Assembly (NCBI GenBank): GCA_030848705.1
Contig: CM061237.1
Location: 82,083,910-82,147,909, forward strand
Length of the DNA: 64,000 nucleotides
Direction of reading: 5' to 3'
Origin: Heracleum sosnowskyi
Taxonomy: Eukaryota; Streptophyta; Magnoliopsida; Apiales; Apiaceae
Shown here: in pieces, positions 41,429-53,790 of the stretch
How positions within the stretch are numbered: position 1 is the first letter of the stretch
How the letters are laid out: each line of letters begins with the position of its first letter
Notes under the pieces: model-generated
What the model saw: only the letters and a program-made list of their open reading frames with translations
What the model was told of the DNA's origin: nothing
Database searches by the model: none
Program-made: the position numbers and the translations under genes

Positions 41429-44400
41429 TGTAATATCCGTGAATTTTATTATTTGATTAAATGATATATTTAATCTAAAATATTTATTGTGGAATATTGG
41501 AATATTATTAAATGATAATTATTGTGTGATTATGTGCTAAATGGTGAGTCGAAAGCCCCTTTCAAATATTTCGTCATTTGGAATTTTCTTCAAATCTGAG
41601 CCCCGTTTTGATACTTTAAGGGCCCCATTGGAATTTCGTACATTAATTATTATCTCTTCGTCTTTCGTATTCGAATCATTATCGGGAGAGATATTCGTAT
41701 CATTTCATTCCTACCTATTTGATTCTGCAAGAATAATTCGTTTTGTTCAAAAAGGGAAAAAATTGTTCCGAACCCTAATTGCTTAAGGGGACGGATATAT
41801 CGTTTTATATCAGTATTTCATTTGTTATAGCCCCAGTATTCTTGAGCATTAGTTATATAATGATATGTATTGATTTGGATAATTATCAATCCTTGTAGAT
41901 AATTATCTTCTCGTAAAACGTATTTTAACCTAATTAGGGTTTTTAAACGATCCAGTGGATCTATAACGATCCAAAAGTGTTCCTTAGGGTATTATTTTTC
42001 AAAAAATATATAAAGACGAATCGTACCTTATAACCTTCATAATCTGCATTGCGTATTATCAAAAAAGTAAAAATTCCCGAAATGCGTTCTTCGTTCTTGA
42101 ATAATCAAACTATTCGTTCGAGGTGTTATTGAAATCCAAATCTGAAGTTCTTGTACTCAAATCAAAGCTCTTGATCTCTAGTTTCAGAATCTTCCAACCT
42201 CATCATCATCTGGTAATTTTTCGATTTATTATGAATTTTTCAATATTCAAATTTAATTAGGGTTCTTGATTAATTTGGGGATTTTCATTCTGTTGATTCT
42301 CCGTTCAATTGGTTGCTTCTAACATGTTCCTAGGGTTCTAATTAGCAAGAATCCATGCTTTAATTTCATGTTTAAGTTCAATTTAGTCGGGTTTGATTTT
42401 CGGGTTTTGACCCGAATTCTTCTTTTGATTCGTCCGTTCTTGTTGTTGATCTGACATTGATTATGATATGGGGCTTTGATTGTATGAGTTATAAGCTTCA
42501 TTTTGGTATATTAATCTTTGAGTTTCATGTAGAATTAAAGTAGATCGGGTTTCCGGCCGAAGTCGTCGCTGGCGAATTCTTTGAACGAATTCTGGGCACG
42601 ATTCCGGCATGGGACAGATGTGTTTGTATGTGGGTTATGTTTGTCTTGAAAAAGCGAACAAAAGCCCTATGGTTTGGTTTTGTTTTGATCGGAAATGGCG
42701 AAGTCCGGCCACCGGACGCCGGCCGGATTATGGAAAACCCAGATTCCGGCGGGTTGTTCTTGGTGACCCGGATTTGTTCTTCCCGACCCGTTTACCCGAT
42801 TTTTCGACCCGGTTTCAATCTTCAAAACCCTAATTCATTTTCTAAAAACTGTTTTTGGATTTTATTTTTAAAATTAATTCGAAAATAGTTTAAAAACTTT
42901 AAAAATTCATATTTTTATTTTAAAAATATATTTTAATATCAGAAAAATTCTGATAAATTATATTTATTATTTTAAATCCGAAAATTGATTAAACTTAATT
43001 ATTTTAATTATTTTTAATTAATAATTAATTTATTAATTAATTGGTTAATTCTTTTAATCAATTAATTCTTAAAAATTAATTATTAATTAGATTTAATTAA
43101 TTAAAAATTCAGTTTAATTATTTTCAAGCCTATTTATTTATTTAAAAATAGTTTGAGTATTTAAAGAGTGTCAATTAATTTTATTAATTGATTTATTTGC
43201 ATTTAAATGTTTATATTGGATTTAAAAAATCCGATTTTTGATTTAAAAATTAATCGTGACTTATCTAAAATTCAAATAAGTTTCGTATGATGTTTTAAAA
43301 ATGTTTATAAGTGTTATATGGTTCATATTAATTGTGTGTTGTGTTTTATAGTCTGTATATGCCCGTACTAGGGCAAATATCTGAGTTTTAAATATCGTAA
43401 ATTATACCGGACGTCCGATACGTAACCGGTTACTTGTTTAAATGTGATTATTGATTGAATAAGTGTCGAGAGTAGAACGAGAATAGTTAGACTTATTGTG
43501 ATGAGTTGTTTAATTATAGAATCGAGTTTCCGGAGCAAGGGAAAGGGAAAAGTAGAGTGAGCAGAGTCGATCCGACAGCAGCTTAGACCAGGCAAGTATC
43601 TGTGCCTTTACTTGTGATAAAATGTATTATTGTCTTGATTACTTGAATACCGTTATCCCCAGAACAATTCAAATTATCAATCCTTTAACCGCATTTGGAC
43701 AACTGATTCCATTTTCTTAGAGATTCTTGATTCTTTGATTTGATCTGCATTGGAAACCCTTATTTCCAATTCACTTGATTATTGTTTACCACCTATTGTT
43801 ATTGTTTATCATCCTTTGATTATCATTGACAACCATTGATTATTTGACTTCCATCTTGACTATTGATTACGGTCATTGATTATCGACTACCAATATTGAT
43901 TCCCTTATTGAATGAGTACACTGTACCATTGAAATTACTCCATGATTATTTCTCGATCTTCATTTGATACTGAACAGTTGAAGCTCTTTTGCAATTACTA
44001 TACATTCAGTTTATCTTATTGAGCATGTTATTGTTTATACCCTATTATAGATTTGGCATGTGTTTTTAAAAATGGACCAGTAATTGGTCGGGCCATATTT
44101 ATGGTCAGAATAACTTAAGGCCCAAATTGGCCTGGGATCCAGTAGAGGACTATGTCATGAGCTAGTCCGGGGTTGATGCGTGGCTGGCCAGCAGCACAAC
44201 CTTTGATTTGAATAAAATGTATAAGCCAAATTCTAATTCTTTTCTTCAATTGTTATTGATACAAAGCATGTGTTAGCTAAATATTGTTGATTCTGATATC
44301 ATAAATTCATATCCTTACAACTGTGATAGAAATGATTCATTGATGATTGCTGAGCAATTTTGGCTCACTCTTGCTTGTTGTTTTCTAACCCTATTCTAGT

Positions 44401-44729
44401 GAAGCGAGAGTATGAGTCGGCATAGCGTGACCGATAGTTCACCAGCAGCCAGGAGAGCCCCTCGAGTCATTGTCATTGGCAGGGTAGTTGTTGTTTTACT
44501 TTTCTAGATTAGATGTCTAGATTTGAACTTTGGTTGTGATGTAATAACTCTGATAAAACTGGTATTGTATTAATAAAAGATTGTAGTAGCTTGTGTTCAT
44601 TGCCATAATCTGGATGCGGTCTTGGTCAAGGGGTATTTGTGTCTTTATATATATTATGCATGTGTTAAATAGTATTCCGTTGGTCGGATGACTCCTCAAA
44701 TCTGTACCCCGGGTTTGGAGGGCGTCACA
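41429..44729 (+). repeat. G2 5' LTR
   Basis: 3301 bp, TGTAATATCC to GGGCGTCACA. It includes the GC-rich island (about 42540-42830) and the AT-rich block (42880-43260) seen in all four gypsy LTRs. Confidence 0.95.
42007..42015 (+). promoter_or_regulatory. TATA-like element in G2 5' LTR
   Basis: TATATAAAG, followed about 200 bp later by CATCATCTG then GTAATT, a plausible 5' splice site. Start site not proven. Confidence 0.35.
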
Positions 44730-44731
44730 GT

Positions 44732-44743
44732 TGGTATCAGAGC
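44732..44743 (+). other. G2 primer-binding site
   Basis: TGGTATCAGAGC two bases after the 5' LTR. Confidence 0.93.
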
Positions 44744-44871
44744 AACAGGTTATGGCATTTGAAACAAGTTAGGACTTAGGGTCCAGGATAACATAGAGAG
44801 TTAGGAGTTCATGTAAGGATATTAGGAGGTCAACTAGGGATATTATGCGTAGTGATTAAATGTGGTTATAA

Positions 44872-45423
44872 TTGCAGCCCCCTAGTTCTAGTTCAGACTC
44901 AGACCCTTCCGAGGATACGATAGCAGAGATACCTACACCCGTTGAGAGAGCAGGACCGTCTCGGCCAGTGCGATATCAGCCTAGGCATCAGGACCCAGTG
45001 GTCAGGAGAGATCAGATACCTTGTCCTATTCCACTCCGACAAGTAGCCCCAGCACCAGTGTCTCAGGCATTAGTTTGTGGGCCTTTGTATCAGTTATGTG
45101 AGCCATCAGTTCCACACCATGTGTATCAGAGGGTGAGTAGAGAGAAGGAGTACCTTTATGGACAGGTTATGGAGATGGGTAGGGTTCGTTCGATCGAAGC
45201 AGCCGCTGTCAGAGAGAGAGACAGACTTAGAGATCAGATGAGAGACATTCAGATGAGGTTTAGGGTTACGAGGACCTTGGTTGAGACTCGATTGCACGGA
45301 TTAGCTTCTAGTCGAGAGGGAGAGACAGTAGCAGGGATGAGACAGATTTTGGATTATGCGATGAGTGAGATTGCGGAGATTTCAGGACCCCCGTTATGGC
45401 CGGCAGGAGCAGGTGATCTGTGA
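44872..45423 (+). CDS. G2 upstream ORF (ORF1), unknown function
   Basis: 183 codons, aligned end to end with the G1 copy with about ten substitutions (several conservative: Asp/Glu, Phe/Tyr, Ile/Val) and no indel or stop. As in G1 it opens right after a stop with TTG, next to TTGCAG. No domain recognised. It stays open although gag-pol of this copy is broken, which may be chance given the low divergence. Confidence 0.55.
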   Translation: MQPPSSSSDSDPSEDTIAEIPTPVERAGPSRPVRYQPRHQDPVVRRDQIPCPIPLRQVAPAPVSQALVCGPLYQLCEPSVPHHVYQRVSREKEYLYGQVMEMGRVRSIEAAAVRERDRLRDQMRDIQMRFRVTRTLVETRLHGLASSREGETVAGMRQILDYAMSEIAEISGPPLWPAGAGDL

Positions 45424-45839
45424 GCAGGTATTAGTAGCAGATAGATGTGACGTGGATGTATGGTCTCTAGATAGTTAGTATATAGATGCATATTGTAGAA
45501 TCAGCAGTGCACCGGGCTTATAGGAACGCCTCGGGTTGTTGTTGCATTTTTGTTGTATTGCTGGTCGGCAGTTATGGTTCAGCCATGATATATTTTCTTT
45601 TGAAGCGTTCTACGCTTGTACTAACTCTATCTATATATATATGATAAACCTCTTTTATAGAACTGTATTTATTCCCCTGTCATTCATTTCCAGCATCATA
45701 ACTGTTATTCTACTTGTTGCAACGAGTGTATCCATACACCATTGAGAAGATCTATAAACCTTCGAGATATCAATTGTGATCCTTCCTTCTCTTATATGGA
45801 CTGTTTGATGAAGCCAATTATTGTTTATTCATCAGCGAT

Positions 45840-48800
45840 ATGGCTCCTAGACGACAAACCCGTTCAACTAATACCTCTGACCAAGAGGGTCAACAAAATA
45901 CACCTCCCACGGGCCGCATGGACCCGATGGTAATCCAGTTGTTAAATACTCTTACTCAACAGACTACCGCATTAGCACAGCAGCAACGAGCATTTCAGTA
46001 ACAACTCTTAGAACAGCAGCAACAACATCAGCAACATCAGCATCAACAACAGCACCAGCAAGCAGCACCGGCGGTTACGTTCAAATCATTCCAGGCAGCA
46101 AAACCTCCAGAATTTAAAGGATCAGCAGACCCTGTAGAGGCTAAGGCATGGTTGAAAGAGATGGAAAAGGCTTTTGCCTTGATAGAGGTGACAGAAGATA
46201 AGAAGACGGAGTATGCAAGCTATTTTCTGAAGAATGAGGCCAGTTATTGGTGGGAAACGAGTAGGGCTATGGAGCCCGAGGGATTGATTACGTGGGCAAG
46301 ATTTACAGAGTTGTTTTTGGAAAGGTATTTTCCGGACTATATGAGAGATCAGATGGAATTAAAGTTTTTGGAATTAAAGCAGGGAAGCATGACAGTGCCC
46401 CAATATGAAACAAGGTTTACGGAGTTGTCAAGGTTTGTTCCAACCTATGTGGATACGGAAAAGAAGAAGGCCAAGAGGTTCCAGCAGGGACTGAGGTCTT
46501 GGATTCGTAGTAAGTTAGTTGTATTGGAGTTGGACACCTATGCAGCGGTGGTCCAAAAGGCAATGATTGCGGAGACAGAGAGTGATTCTTACATGAAAGA
46601 GAGGGAGAACAAGAAAAGGAAAGCAGGGATACCCGATAAGGGACAGCAGTAGGGAAGTTTTCAAGGGTAAGAAAATAAGAAACTGGGATTTCAGCACGGA
46701 AGGAATACGAGTTTTAGGAAACCAGATACCGGAAGCGTAGGACAAGATAACCGTCTACTAACCGGCAGTCAGCAGGGACTTTCTAGACCCCCACTACCAG
46801 AATGCAAGACATGCGGGAAGCGACATCTAGGGATATGCCATCGATTGAATGTCACATGCTTTAAATGCAATCAGAAGGGACATTATTCCCGGGATTGCAA
46901 GATGGGCATTGTGTGTCATCGGTGTAAGAAACCAGGTCACATGATTAAGGACTGTAGAGCACCAGCAACCGTGAACAATATGATTCGGGCAATTGAAGCA
47001 CCCCCAGTTGTTAACGTCCAGCCGTTAGCCAGGACCTACAATATGTCAATGGGAGAAGCAGTGAGAGATTCCGACGTGGTGGCAGGTACACTTCTAGTAA
47101 ATTCTATTCCTGCACAAGTGTTAATAGATTCGGGAGCGACGAAGTCTTTTATTTCTGAAACGTTTGCTCGTAGATTGAATTGCGTAATGAAACCTTTAAG
47201 TGGAATGTTGACTATAGAGATAGCTAATCAGGATCGTATCGCGGTCAGTTCATATTATCCTCGTTGTGAGATAGAGATTTTGGGAAATCGTTTTTATGTT
47301 GACTTGTTACCTTTTAAGTTAGGTGAATTTGATGTGATATTAGGGATGGATTGGTTGACTGAGTATGATGCAAGTATTGATTGTAAGAATAAGAGGGTTA
47401 CTTTGGTTACCCTGGAAAAGAAAGAAATAATATTTAGAGGAGAGAAACAAAGAAAGAGGTTCCTGACGATGATTCAGGCTAAGAGGTTATTAAGGCAAGG
47501 TTGTGAGGCGTATTTAGCTTATGTGATAGATATAGATAAGGAAGTTTCTAAGTTAGAAGATATTCCAGTCGTAAATGAGTTTCCAGATGTTTTTCCGGAA
47601 GAATTACCAGGTTTACCTCCAGATAGAGAGATTGAATTTGCGATAGACTTAGTACCAGGCGCGGAGCCAGTATCTAAGGCCCCTTACAGAATGGAACCAG
47701 TGGAGATGAAGGAATTGGCTGATCAACTGCAAGATTTGCTAGAAAAAGGAATTATTAGACCCAGCGTTTCACCGTGGGGAGCACCAGTACTGTTTGTCAA
47801 GAAAAAGGATGGAAGCATGAGATTGTGTATAGACTATCGGGAGTTGAACAAGCTGACCATTAAGAACAAGTATCTGTTACCTCGAATAGATGATCTGTTT
47901 GACCAGCTGAAAGGAGCGGTACATTTTTCAAAGATTGACCTACGGTCAGGATATCACCAATTGAAGATTAGACCAGACGACATACCGAAGACAGCCTTTC
48001 GAACAAGGTATGTGCACTATGAATTCTTAGTAATGGCGTTTGGACTAACGAATGCACCCGCAGCTTTTATGGACCTAATGAACAGGATTTTCAAGAGATA
48101 TTTGGACAAGTTTGTAGTGGTATTCATCGGCGACATCTTGATATACTCAAGGACAGAAGAAGAGCATGCAGACCAATTGCGAATTGTGTTAGAAACGTTG
48201 AGACAAGAAAGACTATACGCGAAGTTTTCCAAGTGTGAATTCTGGTTGAAAGAAGTTCATTTCTTAGGACACGTGGTGAGCAGCGAAGGCATCAAAGTGG
48301 ACCCAGCAAAGATAGAGGCAGTGAAGATTGGGAGAGACCAAGGACACCGACTGAAGTCAGAAGTTTCTTGGGATTAGCCGGATACTACCGGAGATTTGTG
48401 CAAGATTTTGCGAAGATAGCTACTCCAATGACCAAGCTGACAAGGAAAAGAGAGCGATTCGTATGGAACGATAAATGCGAAGAAGGCTTCCAAGAGTTAA
48501 AGAAAAGACTAACTACGGCACCGGTATTGATGCTACCAGACGATCAAGGTCATTTCGTAATCTATAGTGATGCGTCGTACAAAGGATTGGGATGCGTACT
48601 TATGCAACATGACAAGGTGATTACTTATGAGTCAAGACAGTTGAGACCCCACGAACAGAAGTACCCTACACACGATTTAGAGTTAGCAGCTATTGTGTTT
48701 GCTTTGAAGATATGGAGACACTACTTGTATGGAGAGAGATGTGAAATTTACACCGATCACAAAAGTTTGAAGTATATCTTTACTCAGAAAGAGCTGAACA

Positions 48801-50443
48801 TGAGGCAACGAAGATGGTTAGAACTAATCAAGGACTACGACATTTCTATCAACTATCATCCCGGCAAGGCAAATGTGGTAGCAGATGCATTGAGCAGAAA
48901 AGAGAGATTGAATACACTGACGATGACCAAAGAGTTGTACAAGGAATTTGAGAAGTTAGAAATCGAAGTAATTAATCCGAAGGACGCGACAGAAATGATT
49001 TATACCATGACGTTTCAACCTGAATTGTTGGAGAAGATACGGAAGTGCCAAGAGCGAGTTATGAATGATGATGTGAGTAAAATGACAGGTGAGGAAATAT
49101 GTAGCCAACCGGACGACAAAGGGATCTTGAGATTTGCTTCTCGGATATGGATACCTAACGTAACGGAACTGAAAAGTGAGATTTTGCACGAAGCACATAA
49201 CTCGAAGTATTCAATTCATCCAGGGAGTACGAAGATGTATCGAGATCTTAAGACAAACTTTTGGTGGCCAGATATGAAGAGAGAGATTGCGGAATGGGTA
49301 AGTAAATGCTTTACGTGTCAAAGAGTTAAGGCGGAACATCAGAGACCAAGTGGATTACTTCAACCATTGGAAATTCCCGAATGGAAGTGGGAACACATTG
49401 CGATGGACTTTGTAGTAGGATTGCCTAGAACAAAAGCTAACCATGATGCCATCTGGGTTATCGTGGATCGATTGACGAAATCTGCGCATTTTCTTCCGAT
49501 TAACGAGAGATTCTCGCTGGATAAGTTAGTTCATATTTACATAAAAGAAATCGTAGTACGACATGGAGTTCCAGTATCGATAGTGTCTGATAGAGACCCT
49601 CGATTCAATTCAAGATTTTGGAGGAGTTTTCAAGAGTGTTTGGGCACCGAGTTGAGAATGAGTACGGCTTATCATCCGCAGACGGACGGTCAAAGCGAAA
49701 GGACAATTCAGACTATTGAAGATATGCTTAGGACATGTGCACTTGACTTTGAAGGCAGTTGGGACGATCATCTACCCTTGGAGGAATTTTCATATAATAA
49801 TAGTTTTCACGCGAGCATCGGAATGCCACCTTACGAAGCTTTGTATGGACGAAAGTGTCGATCTCCAGTATATTGGGAAGAAGTTGGTGAACGGAAAATG
49901 ATAGGACCAGAACTAGTGCAACGAACAAAGGAAGTGGTTCAATTGATTCAGAGAAGATTGATAACAGCTCAAGACCGACAGAAAAAGTATGCGGATCTAG
50001 CCAGAAAGGATGTGGGATTCGAAGAAGGAGAGCAGGTGTTACTAAAGGTTTCACCATGGAAAGGATTAGTTAGGTTTGGAAAGAAAGGGAAGTTGAGTCC
50101 GAGATATGTTGGGCCGTTTGAGATTTTGAAGAAGGTGGGCGAGGTAGCTTACGAGTTGGCATTGCCACCGCATATGCAGCACGTTCATAATGTATTTCAT
50201 GTATCTATGCTTAAGAGGTATCGACCAGATTCGAATCATGTAATAGAGTATGAACCCATAGAGGTCCAGGCAGATTTATCATATGTAGAACGACCGATTC
50301 AGATATTGGATCGTAAGGAGAAAGTACTAAGGAATAAGACAGTAGCGTTAGTGAGAGTTTTGTGGAGGAATCCTAAAGTAGAAGAGTCTACCTGGGAGTT
50401 AGAGAGTGAGATGTTAGAGAAGTATCCCCAGTTGTTTCCTTGA
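45840..50443 (+). pseudogene. G2 gag-pol, with nonsense changes, frameshift and RT active-site change
   Basis: ATG at 45840 (MAPRRQTRSTNTSDQEG). Stops: TAA at 45999-46001 (G1 has CAA), TAG at 46650-46652 and another TAA about 18 bases later. All are C-to-T changes relative to G1. A base is missing in an A run near 48325 (G1 reads VKDWERPRT), shifting the frame; the rest continues to 50443. RT reads FIGDILIYS at 48123-48149, so the first Asp of the FIDD pair is Gly. Zinc knuckles, protease DSGATKSF, RNase H, integrase (SDRDPRF, DGQSERT) and the chromodomain-like tail are otherwise recognisable. Confidence 0.93.
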
Positions 50444-50466
50444 TCTGATTCTGAGGACAGAATCCT

Positions 50467-50482
50467 ATTAAGGGGGGAATGA
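50467..50482 (+). other. G2 polypurine tract
   Basis: TTAAGGGGGGAATGA next to the 3' LTR. Confidence 0.88.
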
Positions 50483-53400
50483 TGTAATATCCGTGAATTT
50501 TATTATTTGATTAAATGATATATTTAATCTAAAATATTTATTGTGGAATATTGGAATATTATTAAATGATAATTATTGTGTGATTATGTGCTAAATGGTG
50601 AGTCGAAAGCCCCTTTCAAATATTTCGTCATTTGGAATTTTCTTCAAATCTGAGCCCCGTTTTGATAATTTAAGGGCCCCATTGGAATTTCGTACATTAA
50701 TTATTATCTCTTCGTCTTTCGTATTCGAATCATTATCGGGAGAGATATTCGTATCATTTCATTCCTACCTATTTGATTCTGCAAGAATAATTCGTTTTGT
50801 TCAAAAAGGGAAAAAATTGTTCCGAACCCTAATTGCTTAAGGGGACGGATATATCGTTTTATATCAGTATTTCATTTGTTATAGCCCCAGTATTCTTGAG
50901 CATTAGTTATATAATGATATGTATTGATTTGGATAATTATCAATCCTTGTAGATAATTATCTTCTCATAAAACGTATTTTAACCTAATTAGGGTTTTTAA
51001 ATGATCCAGTGGATCTATAACGATCCAAAAGTGTTCCTTTGGGTATTATTTTTCCAAAAATATATAAAGACGAATCGTACCTTATAACCTTCATAATCTG
51101 CATTGCGTATTATCAAAAAAGTAAAAATTCCCGAAATGCGTTCTTCATGTTCTTGAATAATCAAACTATTCGTTCGAGGTGTTATTGAAATCCAAATCTG
51201 AAGTTCTTGTACTCAAATCAAAGCTCTTGATCTCTAGTTTCAGAATCTTCCAACCTCATCATCATCTGGTAATTTTTCGATTTATTATGAATTTTTCAAT
51301 ATTCGAATTTAATTAGGGTTCTTGATTAATTTGGGGATTTTCATTCTGTTGATTCTCCGTTCAATTGGTTGCTTCTAACATGTTCCTAGGGTTCTAATTA
51401 GCAAGAATCCATGCTTTAATTTCATGTTTAAGTTCAATTTAGTCGGGTTTGATTTTCAGGTTTTGACCCGAATTCTTCTTTTGCTTCGTTCGTTCTTGTT
51501 GTTGATCTGACATTGATTATGATATGGGGCTTTGATTGTATGAGTTATAAGCTTCATTTTGGTATATTAATCTTTGAGTTTCATGTAGAATTAAAGTAGA
51601 TCGGGTTTCCGGCCGAAGTCGTCGCCGGCGAATTCTTTGAACGAATTCTGGGCACGATTCCGGCATGGGACAGATGTGTTTGTATGTGGGTTATGTTTGT
51701 CTTGAAAAAGCGAACAAAAGCCCTATGGTTTGGTTTTGTTTTGATCGGAAATGGCGAAGTCCGGCCACCGGACGCCGGCCGGATTCTGGAAAACCCAGAT
51801 TCCAGCGGGTTGTTCTTGGTGACCCGGATTTGTTCTTCCCGACCCGTTTACCCGATTTTTCGACCCGGTTTCAATCGTCAAAACCCTAATTCATTTTCTA
51901 AAAACTGTTTTTGGATTTTATTTTCAAAATTAATTCGAAAATAGTTTAAAAACTTTAAAAATTCATATTTTTATTTTAAAAATATATTTTAATATCAGAA
52001 AAATTCTGATAAATTATATTTATTATTTTAAATCCGAAAATTGATTAAACTTAATTATTTTAATTATTTTTAATTAATAATTAATTTATTAATTAATTGG
52101 TTAATTCTTTTAATCAATTAATTCTTAAAAATTAATTATTAATTAGATTTAATTAATTAAAAATTCAGTTTAATTATTTTCAAGCCTATTTATTTATTTA
52201 AAAATAGTTTGAGTATTTAAAGAGTGTCAATTAATTTTATTAATTGATTTATTTGCATTTAAATGTTTATATTGGATTTAAAAAATCCGATTTTTGATTT
52301 AAAAATTAATCGTGACTTATCTAAAATTCAAATAAGTTTCGTATGATGTTTTAAAAATGTTTATAAGTGCTATATGGTTCATATTAATTGTGTGTTGTGT
52401 TTTATAGTCTGTATATGCCCGTACTAGGGCAAATATCTGAGTTTTAAATATCGTAAATTATACCGGACGTCCGATACGTAACCGGTTACTTGTTTAAATG
52501 TGATTATTGATTGAATAAGTGTCGAGAGTAGAACGAGAATAGTTAGACTTATTGTGATGAGTTGTTTAATTATAGAATCGAGTTCCCGGAGCAAGGGAAA
52601 GGGAAAAGTAGAGTGAGCAGAGTCGATCCGACAGCAGCTTAGACCAGGCAAGTATCTGTGCCTTTACTTGTGATAAAATGTATTATTGTCTTGATTACTC
52701 GAATACCGTTATCCCCAGAACAATTCAAATTATCAATCCTTTAACCGCATTTGGACAACTGATTCCATTTCCTTAGAGATTCTTGATTCTTTGATTTGAT
52801 CTGCATCGGAAACCCTTATTTCCAATTCACTTGATTATTGTTTACCACCTATTGTTATTGTTTATCATCCTTTGATTATCATTGACAACCATTGATTATT
52901 TGACTTCCATCTTGACTATTGATTACGGTCATTGATTATCGACTACCAATATTGATTCCCTTATTGAATGAGTACACTGTACCATTGAAATTACTCCATG
53001 ATTATTTCTCGATCTTCATTTGATACTGAATAGTTGAAGCTCTTTTGCAATTACTATACATTCAGTTTATCTTATTGAGCATGTTATTGTTTATACCCTA
53101 TTATAGATTTGGCATGTGTTTTTAAAAATGGACCAGTAATTGGTCGGGCCATATTTATGGTCAGAATAACTTAAGGCCCAAATTGGCCTGGGATCCAGTA
53201 GAGGACTATGTCATGAGCTAGTCCGGGGTTGATGCGTGGCTGGCCAGCAACACAACCTTTGATTTGAATAAAATGTATAAGCCAAATTCTAATTCTTTTC
53301 TTCAATTGTTATTGATACAAAGCATGTGTTAGCTAAATATTGTTGATTCTGATATCATAAATTCATATCCTTACAACTGTGATAGAAATGATTCATTGAT

Positions 53401-53785
53401 GTTTGTTGAGTAAATTTGGCTCACTCTTGCTTGTTGTTTTCTAACCCTCTTATAGTGAAGCGAGAGTATGAGTCGGCATAGCGTGACCGATAGTTCACCA
53501 GCAGCCAGGAGAGCCCCTCGAGTCATTGTCATTGGCAGGGTAGTTGTTGTTTTGCTTTTCTAGATTAGATGTCTAGATTTGAACTTTGGTTGTGATGTAA
53601 TAACTCTGATAAAACTGGTATTGTATTAATAAAAGATTGTAGTAGCTTGTGTTCATTGCCATAATCTGGATGCGGTCTTGGTCAAGGGGTATTTGTGTCT
53701 TTATATATATTATGCATGTGTTAAATAGTATTCCGTTGGTCGGATGACTCCTCAAATCTGTACCCCGGGTTTGGAGGGCGTCACA
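50483..53785 (+). repeat. G2 3' LTR
   Basis: 3303 bp, about 99% identical to 41429-44729 by eye. The length difference includes a 2-bp insertion near 51148. Confidence 0.95.
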
Positions 53786-53790
53786 ACTAC
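53786..53790. other. G2 target-site duplication, right copy (ACTAC)
   Basis: Matches 41424-41428; the E 3' ORF resumes here in frame. Confidence 0.95.

Larger units (their letters stand above)
41429..53785 (+). mobile_element. Gypsy element G2, full length but coding-defective
   Basis: 12,357 bp, same family as G1, opposite orientation. 5' LTR 41429-44729 (3301 bp), primer site, ORF1, gag-pol, polypurine tract, 3' LTR 50483-53785 (3303 bp), ACTAC duplication. I count roughly 33 differences between the LTRs (about 1%), so it is older than G1. Gag-pol has stops, a frameshift and a lost RT catalytic residue, so it cannot move by its own proteins. Confidence 0.95.
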
